A stretch of 6,900 nt of DNA from an uncultured Christensenella sp. (lineage in GTDB: Bacteria > Bacillota > Clostridia > Christensenellales > UBA1242): positions 1-6,900 of the forward strand of contig CAOKRZ010000047.1 of NCBI GenBank assembly GCA_948471335.1, written 5' to 3'. This document shows positions 1 to 5,066 of this stretch, one piece after another. The position numbers were made by a program, and so were the translations under genes. Position 1 is the stretch's first letter. Every line of letters starts with the position of its first letter. Under the pieces are notes generated by a model. It saw only the letters and a list, made by a program, of their open reading frames with translations. It had not been told where the DNA came from and did not search any database.

Positions 1-446
1 ACGAACATGTCAAAGCAGTGAAAAACTATGCTTCAAAAGAAAACGCAAAGGTTATCACCCTTTGCGCAAAGATCGAGGAAGAACTTATCTCACTTCCTTC
101 TGATGAGCGCGAAGTATTTAAGGAAGAGCTTGGAATAACTGAAAGCGGGCTCGAAAAGCTTGTATCTGCAAGTTATGACCTTTTGGGGCTTATGAGCTAT
201 TTGACAGCGGGCGAAAAGGAAGTGCGCGCGTGGACGATCAAAAAAGGCACAAAAGCGCCACAAGCTGCTGGAAAAATTCACTCTGACTTTGAAAAAGGTT
301 TCATTAAAGCTGAAATTGTTTCCTATGACGATCTTGTCGAATGCGGAAGCTTTGTCAAGGCAAAAGAAAAAGGCAAGGTGCGCATTGAAGGCAAAGACTA
401 TGTTTTTGTTGACGGAGACGTTGTTCTCTTCAGATTTAATGTGTGA
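1..446 (+). CDS. ychF: YchF/OLA1-type ribosome-binding NTPase, C-terminal part
   Basis: This is the 3' end of a gene that begins before the window; the first complete codon is at base 3 and 147 residues are visible of a family usually near 365. The G1-G4 motifs lie upstream. The segment VITLCAKIEEEL at the left end corresponds to the last strand and G5 region of the GTPase fold, and a helical stretch follows. The rest is the TGS domain, marked by YLTAGEKEVRAWTI, APQAAGKIHSDFEKGFI, YDDLVECGS and the terminal EGKDYVFVDGDVVLFRFNV, all diagnostic of YchF. The family is cytosolic, often prefers ATP over GTP, binds ribosomes and has been linked to stress responses and translation. The GTG at 18 is an internal valine codon, not a start. 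The stop codon nearly touches mrnC, so the two are probably co-transcribed. Identification is from sequence recognition and is very secure. Confidence 0.96.
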   Translation, partial: EHVKAVKNYASKENAKVITLCAKIEEELISLPSDEREVFKEELGITESGLEKLVSASYDLLGLMSYLTAGEKEVRAWTIKKGTKAPQAAGKIHSDFEKGFIKAEIVSYDDLVECGSFVKAKEKGKVRIEGKDYVFVDGDVVLFRFNV

Positions 447-454
447 GGAAAAAC

Positions 455-853
455 GTGACTAAGCAAGAACTTTTAAACAAACTTATATACGGCAACCTTT
501 TGTCACTTGCCTTTCTTGGAGACAGCATTCACACAAATTTTGTGCGCGAATATGTCCTTAAAGAATATGCAGGCAAAATGGATGACTTTCATCACAAAGC
601 ATCGGCATTATGCAAAGCTTCACATCAAGCGAAAGTGCTTGAAACAATCTCTCCCCTTCTAAGTGAAGAGGAAAGCGAAATTGTAAGGCGTGCGCGCAAT
701 GCAAGACCAAAGCACACGGCAAAGAACGCAACAAGCAGAGATTATGCCTATGCGACCGCGTTTGAAGCACTTATTGGGTTTCTATATCTCAATGAAAACA
801 ACTCAAGGCTGGAAGAAATTTTAAATCTTTCAGTCCAAAAAGAAGGAAAATAA
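455..853 (+). CDS. mrnC: Mini-ribonuclease III (23S rRNA maturation)
   Basis: A 132-residue protein matching Mini-III: an RNase III catalytic domain without the double-stranded RNA-binding domain. The family is dimeric, needs Mg2+ and cleaves the stem formed by the ends of precursor 23S rRNA. Visible motifs are LAFLGDSIH (residues 18-26, catalytic Asp23), the basic RRARNARPKHTAKNAT segment (78-93) and TAFEALIGFLYL (101-112, catalytic Glu104). Usual family sequence has LGDA/LGDAV where this has LGDS. GTG at 455 is preferred because GAGGA (445-449) sits five bases upstream. An in-frame GTG at 443 overlaps the ychF stop as GTGA and would add four residues, but its own ribosome binding site is poor. 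rlmB follows after two bases, the normal arrangement in Bacillota. Confidence 0.93.
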   Translation: MTKQELLNKLIYGNLLSLAFLGDSIHTNFVREYVLKEYAGKMDDFHHKASALCKASHQAKVLETISPLLSEEESEIVRRARNARPKHTAKNATSRDYAYATAFEALIGFLYLNENNSRLEEILNLSVQKEGK

Positions 854-855
854 AC

Positions 856-1575
856 ATGTATATCGAAGGCAAAAACGCAATACGTGAAGCGCTTTCACGT
901 GGCGAAACAATCAACAAAATTATGGTTGATAAAAACTTTCAAGGGCGCAAAGATGAAATCATCTCTTCAGCCTTGAAAAACAAAATCAAGATTGAATATC
1001 TCCCACGTCAAATCCTTGACAAAAAGTCTAAGACCCTTCATCATCAAGGATATATCGCAGAAACTGTTGATTTCACATATTCAAGCGTGGAAGACATTTT
1101 AAACAAAGCAAATGAAAAAAATGAAGAGCCTTTTGTCGTTCTTCTTGACGGAATTGAAGATCCACACAATTTTGGAGCAATCATTCGTTCCTGCGAATGC
1201 GCTGGCGTTCACGGAATCATTATTCCAAAAAACCGCGCCTGTCAAGTCAATGAAACAGTTATTCGCTCAAGCACTGGCGCAATTGCGAACATGCTGATTG
1301 CCAAAGTTACGAACCTTAAAGAAGCGATTGAAGAACTTAAAAGCCGCGACGTTTGGGTTTACGCAGCAGAAGCTTCTGGCGAAAATATATTCTCTAAAAC
1401 TTTCAGAGGCGGAGTTGCAGTCATAATCGGCAGCGAAGGCAAAGGCGTTAAGCCATCAGTTCTTTCATATTGCGACGGCGTACTTTCAATCCCTCTTAAA
1501 GGTCAGGTCAACTCACTCAATGCAAGTGTTGCCTGCGGGATTGTGCTGTTTGAAGTTTTAAGATCAAAAAAATAA
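856..1575 (+). CDS. rlmB: 23S rRNA (guanosine-2'-O-)-methyltransferase RlmB (TrmH/SpoU family)
   Basis: A 239-residue SPOUT methyltransferase of the usual RlmB length. In E. coli the family uses S-adenosylmethionine to methylate the ribose of G2251 in the 23S rRNA P-loop. Residues 2-72 (YIEGKNAIREAL onward) form the small substrate-binding domain, and residues 94-239 the trefoil-knot catalytic domain. Motif 1 is DGIEDPHNFGAIIRS (98-112) with the conserved Asn105 and Arg111. Motif 2 is VIIGSEGKGV (189-198) with Glu194. Motif 3 is IPLKGQVNSLNASVACGI (212-229) with the NSLN signature. ATG at 856 has AAGGA about eight bases upstream, inside the end of mrnC. All catalytic motifs are intact. A paralogue acting on tRNA (TrmH) is possible, but the neighbouring mrnC and sigH and the N-terminal domain favour RlmB. 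Confidence 0.95.
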   Translation: MYIEGKNAIREALSRGETINKIMVDKNFQGRKDEIISSALKNKIKIEYLPRQILDKKSKTLHHQGYIAETVDFTYSSVEDILNKANEKNEEPFVVLLDGIEDPHNFGAIIRSCECAGVHGIIIPKNRACQVNETVIRSSTGAIANMLIAKVTNLKEAIEELKSRDVWVYAAEASGENIFSKTFRGGVAVIIGSEGKGVKPSVLSYCDGVLSIPLKGQVNSLNASVACGIVLFEVLRSKK

Positions 1576-1593
1576 AATTCACAAGGAGGAAAT

Positions 1594-2184
1594 ATGGCGA
1601 CAGATGAAGAGCTTGTCATAAAAGCCAAGGCTGGCGACGCGAATGCAATGAACGACATTCTTGAAAGACATAAAAGTCTTGTCAACAAGATTTCAAGAAG
1701 CTATTTCCTTCTTGGTGGAGACATTGAAGACATCATTCAAGAAGGGATGATTGGGCTATACAAAGCAATTCAGGGCTTTGAGCCAAACAAGTCAGCTTCA
1801 TTTAAAACCTTTGCAACAACTTGCATAAAGCACCAAATAATTTCACTGGTAAAGAAAGCGTCTTCTCAGAAAAACACCATTCTGTCAAATGCTCTTCCCA
1901 TAACCGAACAAAACGAAGACGACGAAGAGGGATTGCTTGAAATCATCCTTCCTTCCACCCTTCCACAACCTGACGATAAAGTCATTGAAAGAGAGAGTTT
2001 GACTGAGCTTCAAGAGAAAATCAAAAAGCTTTTAAGCCCACTTGAAATCAAAGTGCTGTCACTATATTTGCAAGGCTTCTCTTACCAAGAGATAGCCAAA
2101 AAAGGCGACATATCAAAAAAATCAATCGACAATGCCTTGTCAAGAATAAAATATAAACTTGCCTTTCTTAAAAAGGTCAATTAA
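1594..2184 (+). CDS. sigH: RNA polymerase sigma factor SigH (Spo0H type)
   Basis: A 196-residue sigma-70 family protein, slightly shorter than B. subtilis SigH (about 218). Region 2 spans roughly residues 27-90 and carries ISRSYFLLGGDIEDIIQEGM and IGLYKAIQGFEPNKSASFKTFA, very close to SigH and unlike SigA or ECF factors. An acidic linker (105-130) follows, then region 4 (about 139-192), whose helix-turn-helix includes GFSYQEIAKK and KKSIDNALSRIKYKL. SigH recruits RNA polymerase to transition-phase, competence and early sporulation promoters; whether this organism sporulates cannot be told from the window. A near-perfect AAGGAGGA lies just before the ATG. The gene sits after mrnC-rlmB as in Bacillota, but rae1/yacP is absent between rlmB and sigH. 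No sigH-specific promoter is evident in the 18-base gap, although one could lie inside rlmB. Confidence 0.93.
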   Translation: MATDEELVIKAKAGDANAMNDILERHKSLVNKISRSYFLLGGDIEDIIQEGMIGLYKAIQGFEPNKSASFKTFATTCIKHQIISLVKKASSQKNTILSNALPITEQNEDDEEGLLEIILPSTLPQPDDKVIERESLTELQEKIKKLLSPLEIKVLSLYLQGFSYQEIAKKGDISKKSIDNALSRIKYKLAFLKKVN

Positions 2185-2194
2185 GGAGAACGAA

Positions 2195-3871
2195 ATGGAT
2201 TTAAACAACATCACCCCTGAAAACGAACTTGAAGTGGAGATCCTTGAGGATTTGAAGTCAGGACGCAGCAAAGAAGTCATCACCCGCTGTCCTCCAGAGC
2301 CAAGCGGATATTGGTACATTGGCCATGTTAAAGCATGGACAATCAATTTTGAAACTGCACAAAAGTTTGGTGGAAAGACCTATCTTCGTATGGATGACTC
2401 AAACCCTACAAAAGAAGATGGCGAGTTTGCTGACAGTTATATGGCAGACCTTGAATGGCTTGGTTTTAAGCCTAAAGCACTTGTTTATGCAAGTGAATCT
2501 TATTTTGACAAAATTTATGACATTGCAGAAAAAATGATTAAAAATGGTGACGCATATGTTTGCGAGCTTTCAGCAGAAGAAGTTTCTGCCTCTCGTGGAA
2601 CATTGACAGAGCCTGGCAAAAACAGTCCTTATCGTGATAGAACTCCTGAAGAAAACTTGAAATTATTCCGTGAAATGCGTGACGGTAAATATCCTGACGG
2701 AAGCAAGACTCTTCGTGCAAAAATTGACATGTCACATCCAAATATCAATATGCGTGACCCAATTATGTATAAGATTGCAAGACAGCATCACTACCGCGTT
2801 GGCGACAAATGGTGCATCTGGCCACAATATGATTTTGTGCATCCTATGGAAGACTGCCTTGAAGGCACAACTTATTCACTTTGCGACAAAGGGTTTCAAG
2901 ATCACCGTATTGTTTACGAATGGTTTGTTCAGCATGGCTGGGGAAAGCCTTACGCACCAAAGCAAAGAGAGTTCAGCCGTTTGACAATTGAAAATGTTTT
3001 AACAGGCAAACGCTGGCTTAAACAAGTTGTAAACAGCGGGCTTGTCAATGGCTGGGATGACCCACGTTTCCCTACCCTTGTTGGCGTGCGTCGTCGTGGT
3101 TACACCGCAAAAGCGCTTAAAGATTTTGTTCGCTCTGTTGGCTGGGGAAGCACAATTGAAGTGACTGTGCCATACAGCGCGCTTGAATATTACGTCCGCA
3201 ACGACCTTAACCAAATAGCAACACGCGCTATGGTTGTTATGGAACCGCTGAAAGTTGTCATTACAAACTATCAAGGAAATGGCGAAGATATTGAAATTGA
3301 AAACAACCCTAACGACGAAAATGCTGGCAAACATAAAGCAAGGTTCGGCCGTGAAATCTTCATTGAAAAAGAAGACTTCTCGCTCAATCCACCACCAAAA
3401 TATAACCGCTTGGTTGAAGGCGGAATCGTTCGCCTTAAAGGCGCTTACATCATCCGTTGCAACAAGGTTATATATAATGAAAAAGGCGAAATTGACCATC
3501 TTGAATGTGAATATATCCCAGAAAGCAAAAGCGGCAATGACACAAGCAATATCAAATGCAAAGGCACGATCCACTTTGTCAGTGCTGACAACTTCTTTGA
3601 AATCACAATCAGAAACATCAAAAGTCTTGTTAAGCCTGAATTTGTAAGTCCAGCAAAGGCACTTGCAGAAGGCGCAAAGATTGAAGACATATTAGAGCCT
3701 GATTCCCTTACAGAAAGCAAGGCTTACGCTGAAAACTTCTTAAAAAATGCAAAGGTGGAAGACAAGTTCCAATTCATGAGAAAAGGATACTTTTGCATGG
3801 ATAAAGACAGCACAAAAGATAACTATATTTTCAACAACACCATATCACTTAAAGATGGATTTAAAAAATGA
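2195..3871 (+). CDS. glnS: Glutaminyl-tRNA synthetase
   Basis: A 558-residue class Ic synthetase, the same length as E. coli GlnRS (554) and alignable by eye to it over its whole length. It charges tRNA-Gln directly with glutamine. Residues 25-110 hold the Rossmann fold start with PPEPSGYWYIGH (33-44) and MDDSNPTKED (66-75, glutamine pocket). RGTLTEPGKNSPYRDR (134-149) and CIWPQYDF (207-214) are GlnRS hallmarks, as is WDDPRFPTLVGVRRRGY (287-303). Residues from about 345 form the two beta-barrel anticodon-binding domains, ending in GYFCMDKDST and NNTISLKDG. Signature motifs are altered: HIGH reads YIGH, and the KMSKS equivalent (VMSKR in E. coli) reads LTGKR at 269-273, keeping the lysine. ATG at 2195 is chosen because AAGGAG (2183-2188) precedes it by six bases; an upstream in-frame ATG lies inside sigH and would add 12 unrelated residues. 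No T-box leader is present. It is the last gene of the operon. Confidence 0.96.
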   Translation: MDLNNITPENELEVEILEDLKSGRSKEVITRCPPEPSGYWYIGHVKAWTINFETAQKFGGKTYLRMDDSNPTKEDGEFADSYMADLEWLGFKPKALVYASESYFDKIYDIAEKMIKNGDAYVCELSAEEVSASRGTLTEPGKNSPYRDRTPEENLKLFREMRDGKYPDGSKTLRAKIDMSHPNINMRDPIMYKIARQHHYRVGDKWCIWPQYDFVHPMEDCLEGTTYSLCDKGFQDHRIVYEWFVQHGWGKPYAPKQREFSRLTIENVLTGKRWLKQVVNSGLVNGWDDPRFPTLVGVRRRGYTAKALKDFVRSVGWGSTIEVTVPYSALEYYVRNDLNQIATRAMVVMEPLKVVITNYQGNGEDIEIENNPNDENAGKHKARFGREIFIEKEDFSLNPPPKYNRLVEGGIVRLKGAYIIRCNKVIYNEKGEIDHLECEYIPESKSGNDTSNIKCKGTIHFVSADNFFEITIRNIKSLVKPEFVSPAKALAEGAKIEDILEPDSLTESKAYAENFLKNAKVEDKFQFMRKGYFCMDKDSTKDNYIFNNTISLKDGFKK

Positions 3872-3893
3872 TAGGACACAACCTATCTTTTTT
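3870..3893 (+). terminator. Rho-independent terminator of the ychF-glnS operon
   Basis: GATAGG (3870-3875) pairs with CCTATC (3882-3887) around a six-base loop ACACAA and is followed by six T. The stem begins within the glnS TGA stop. The A-rich stretch just upstream mirrors the T-run, so weak termination on the other strand is possible. No other gene lies before 3969, which fits an operon end here. Confidence 0.85.
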
Positions 3894-3934
3894 ATTTTAT
3901 TTATATGGAAAAGGGCGAATCGCTTTGTTTTGTT

Positions 3935-3962
3935 TTGATTTTTTTGAATTTTAGGTTAAAAT
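3935..3962 (+). promoter_or_regulatory. Putative sigma-A promoter directly at the start of the membrane gene
   Basis: TTGATT (3935-3940), a 16-base spacer and TAAAAT (3957-3962). The predicted transcription start would fall at about 3969, which is the A of the ATG of the following gene. That gene has no Shine-Dalgarno sequence, so a leaderless mRNA is a reasonable reading. The matches are imperfect in an A+T-rich gap, so the confidence is moderate. Confidence 0.45.
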
Positions 3963-3968
3963 ATATCT

Positions 3969-4628
3969 ATGATTATTGTTCCTTTTATTATATTAGTTGC
4001 AGTTTGCGTCATATTAGGCACATTCTATGCAATTTCTGGTTATGATAAGTCATGGCAAAGCATTCTCTTCAAATGCCTTGCGCCTTTGTCTTGTCTTGTT
4101 CTTGCACTTGTCAATGCAAACCTCTCATCTTCGTATGGAGCATGCACCCTTTTAATCACAATTGCCCTTGCAATCATGATCACATTTGAGGCATTTTCTT
4201 GCAGCCTTACAGGCAAAGCGAAACTTATTATTTCTTCCTCTTGCAGTTTTACGGCAATCATTCTCTTCGCTTTCGCTGCAGTAAGCCTTACAAACTTCAC
4301 TCCTTGGGCTATTTTATCTGGACTCTTTTTAGGCTTAGGCGTTATGCTTGTCACAAAGCTTGTCAAAAAAGATTGCTCTTGGAATGAAATGGCAATGTTT
4401 GGGCTGAATTTTGCCGCCACTTTCATCCTCTTTATGCAGTCAATCTCAACAATCATTGTGACAAAAACTGTTATTGCCGCGATCTTCCTTCTAATTGGCG
4501 CAATATTTATGACAACTTCAGTTTTCCTTTCAACTTTTTCAAAAAACACCAAACTGTTCAATATCTTGACAAGTGCTTTGCGAATTTTGTCATTAATACT
4601 TTTCGCTTCTTCAATATATTTTCTATAA
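3969..4628 (+). CDS. Eight-helix integral membrane protein, possibly distantly YhhN/TMEM86-like
   Basis: A 219-residue, strongly hydrophobic protein that I do not firmly recognise. Likely membrane segments are about 1-22, 33-50, 57-76, 86-107, 112-131, 141-160, 164-189 and 197-219, with short polar loops and no large soluble domain. Length, eight helices and the LFKCLAPLSCLVLALV start of helix 2 resemble the YhhN/TMEM86 (lysoplasmalogenase-like) family. The acidic residues that family conserves in helices 3 and 7 are not clearly kept (ITFEAF and GAIFMTTSVF at those places), so enzymatic activity is doubtful. No Shine-Dalgarno precedes the ATG; the only AGG is 14 bases away and upstream of the predicted transcription start. 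It lies between the glnS terminator and the tRNA promoter, with no terminator of its own, so its transcript may run through the tRNA gene. The opposite strand is also open over most of this length (4040-4636), but that frame has no start signals. Confidence 0.75.
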   Translation: MIIVPFIILVAVCVILGTFYAISGYDKSWQSILFKCLAPLSCLVLALVNANLSSSYGACTLLITIALAIMITFEAFSCSLTGKAKLIISSSCSFTAIILFAFAAVSLTNFTPWAILSGLFLGLGVMLVTKLVKKDCSWNEMAMFGLNFAATFILFMQSISTIIVTKTVIAAIFLLIGAIFMTTSVFLSTFSKNTKLFNILTSALRILSLILFASSIYFL

Positions 4629-4643
4629 ATTTTCAAATTTCTC

Positions 4644-4672
4644 TTGACAAATGATCTCGCTTAACATATACT
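4644..4672 (+). promoter_or_regulatory. Sigma-A promoter of the initiator tRNA
   Basis: A perfect TTGACA (4644-4649), an exact 17-base spacer and TATACT (4667-4672), five of six matches to consensus. Transcription would start near 4679, about six bases before the mature tRNA 5' end, leaving a very short leader for RNase P. The strength suits a heavily used initiator tRNA. Confidence 0.9.
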
Positions 4673-4684
4673 TAATATTGTTGA

Positions 4685-4761
4685 CGCGGGATAGAGCAGC
4701 TCGGAAGCTCGTCGGGCTCATAACCCGAAGGTCGTTGGTTCAAATCCAACTCCCGCAACCA
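4685..4761 (+). tRNA. Initiator tRNA-fMet (anticodon CAT)
   Basis: A complete 77-base cloverleaf with encoded CCA. The acceptor is CGCGGGA (4685-4691) with TCCCGCA (4751-4757). It has the C1-A72 mismatch that marks bacterial initiators and allows formylation. The D stem is GAGC/GCTC with the initiator-type A11-T24 pair. The anticodon stem TCGGG/CCCGA (4712-4716, 4724-4728) has the three consecutive G-C pairs needed for P-site entry. Anticodon CAT is at 4719-4721. The T stem GTTGG/CCAAC closes the TTCAAAT loop. Discriminator A4758 is followed by CCA. It is not elongator Met or Ile2 because of the mismatch and the G-C pairs. Its last 26 bases are related to the downstream tandem repeat. Confidence 0.98.
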
Positions 4762-4769
4762 ATGGAACT

Positions 4770-4796
4770 AAACGAAGTGACACGCTTCGTTTTTTT
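4770..4796 (+). terminator. Terminator of the tRNA-fMet gene (repeat copy 1)
   Basis: AAACGAAGTG (4770-4779) pairs with CGCTTCGTTT (4783-4792), ten pairs including one G-T, around a three-base ACA loop. The T-run continues to 4796. It begins nine bases after the tRNA CCA and is part of the tandem unit. Confidence 0.9.
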
Positions 4797-4802
4797 ATTC
4801 GG

Positions 4803-4823
4803 GATATATCGAAAGATATAACC
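4803..4823 (+). other. GAAA-tetraloop hairpin in copy 1 (copy 2 at 4905-4925)
   Basis: TATATC (4805-4810) and GATATA (4815-4820) close a GAAA loop of the stable GNRA class. An A-A mismatch and a further G-C pair extend the stem outward. The same hairpin occurs in copy 2 with its loop at 4913-4916. It lies after the poly-T run, so it would be transcribed only by read-through. Its function is unknown. Confidence 0.6.
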
Positions 4824-4830
4824 GCGTTGT

Positions 4831-4862
4831 CGGGAGTGGTTCAAAAAGAGCTCCCGCTACCA
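4831..4862 (+). other. tRNA-acceptor-like hairpin ending in CCA (copy 1)
   Basis: CGGGAG (4831-4836) pairs with CTCCCG (4851-4856) over a 14-base loop containing GGTTCAAA, and the 3' side continues CTACCA. The 3' half resembles the neighbouring initiator tRNA. The 5' half, CGGGAGTGGTTCA, also looks like positions 2-14 of a Bacillota tRNA-Gly, whose acceptor 3' strand would be CTCCCGC. It may be a collapsed tRNA remnant. It lacks an anticodon arm and a proper T stem, so it is not a working tRNA. Confidence 0.55.
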
Positions 4863-4870
4863 ATGGAACT

Positions 4871-4898
4871 AAACGAAGTGACACGCTTCGTTTTTTTT
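4871..4898 (+). terminator. Second copy of the tRNA terminator (repeat copy 2)
   Basis: Same stem and ACA loop as the first copy (4871-4880 with 4884-4893), with one T more in its tail. It would catch transcripts that escape the first terminator and would place a poly-U end just after the CCA-ending hairpin of copy 1. Confidence 0.85.
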
Positions 4899-4932
4899 AT
4901 TCGGGATATATCGAAAGATATAACCGCGTTGT

Positions 4933-4964
4933 CGGGAGTGGTTCAAAAAGAGCTCCCGCAAGCA
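4933..4964 (+). other. tRNA-acceptor-like hairpin, copy 2, with degenerate CCA
   Basis: CGGGAG (4933-4938) pairs with CTCCCG (4953-4958) as in copy 1, but the 3' end reads CAAGCA instead of CTACCA. The tandem array stops here and unique sequence begins, so this is the right edge of the duplication. Confidence 0.5.
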
Positions 4965-5001
4965 AGTAGAAACGCAGGTCGAAAAACTTGCTATTTTATT
5001 T
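4961..5001 (+). terminator. Possible weak terminator after the repeat array
   Basis: AGCAAGT (4961-4967) pairs with ACTTGCT (4986-4992) across an 18-base loop, followed by ATTTTATTTTA. The tail is interrupted and the loop long, so termination would be weaker than at the repeat hairpins. Confidence 0.4.
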
Positions 5002-5028
5002 TACTTTCAATGAATTTTGTGTTATATT
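5000..5028 (+). promoter_or_regulatory. Extended -10 promoter of the anchored small protein gene
   Basis: TTTACT (5000-5005), a 17-base spacer and TATATT (5023-5028), with the extended -10 element TG at 5020-5021. The start would be near 5035, giving an untranslated leader of about 32 bases that includes the AAGGAG site. Confidence 0.6.
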
Positions 5029-5066
5029 AATAGTAAGTTAAATACAATATATTTAAAGGAGTGATT

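Larger units (their letters stand above)
4759..4961 (+). repeat. Two tandem 101/102-bp units starting at the tRNA CCA end
   Basis: Copy 1 spans 4759-4859 (101 bp) and copy 2 spans 4860-4961 (102 bp). They differ only by one extra T in the poly-T run and one base near the right end (CGCTA versus CGCAA). A further partial copy is the tRNA itself: its last 26 bases (4736-4761) match the end of copy 1 (4837-4862) at 21 positions, including GGTTCAAA, CTCCCGC and ACCA. Each unit holds a terminator hairpin, a GAAA-tetraloop hairpin and an acceptor-like hairpin, in that order. The near-identity suggests recent duplication or continuing homogenisation. No credible gene is found here; the frame open at 4827-5030 only translates the repeat. 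The units account for nearly all the gene-free stretch between the tRNA and 5067. Confidence 0.95.

Noticed and set aside
18..446. Stand-alone 142-residue protein starting at GTG 18
   Set aside because: The frame is open to the window edge and the sequence matches the interior of YchF, so 18 is an internal valine codon.
2185..2194. T-box riboswitch before glnS
   Set aside because: The gap to sigH is only ten bases, with no specifier stem, T-box sequence or terminator.
2999..3574. 191-codon minus-strand frame within glnS
   Set aside because: glnS is unambiguous over this span; the antisense frame has a low-complexity Phe/Ala composition typical of shadows.
4040..4636. 198-codon open frame on the minus strand opposite the eight-helix membrane gene
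   Set aside because: It is the antisense of a hydrophobic protein, giving an artificial charged composition, with no start signals and a clearly better gene on the plus strand.
4627..4640. AAATTT-TC-AAATTT inverted repeat after the membrane gene as a terminator
   Set aside because: All A-T pairs, a two-base loop and no T-run; unlikely to terminate. Best left as chance in A+T-rich DNA.
4831..4862. A second functional tRNA gene
   Set aside because: Only an acceptor-like stem and one loop are present; there is no anticodon arm, D stem or proper T stem.
4759..4961. CRISPR array
   Set aside because: Two directly abutting 101/102-bp units with no spacers between them; unit length and structure do not fit CRISPR.
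4827..5030. 67-codon open frame across the tandem repeat
   Set aside because: It only translates repeat copies containing a terminator and hairpins, has no ribosome binding site and repeats its own peptide because the DNA repeats.
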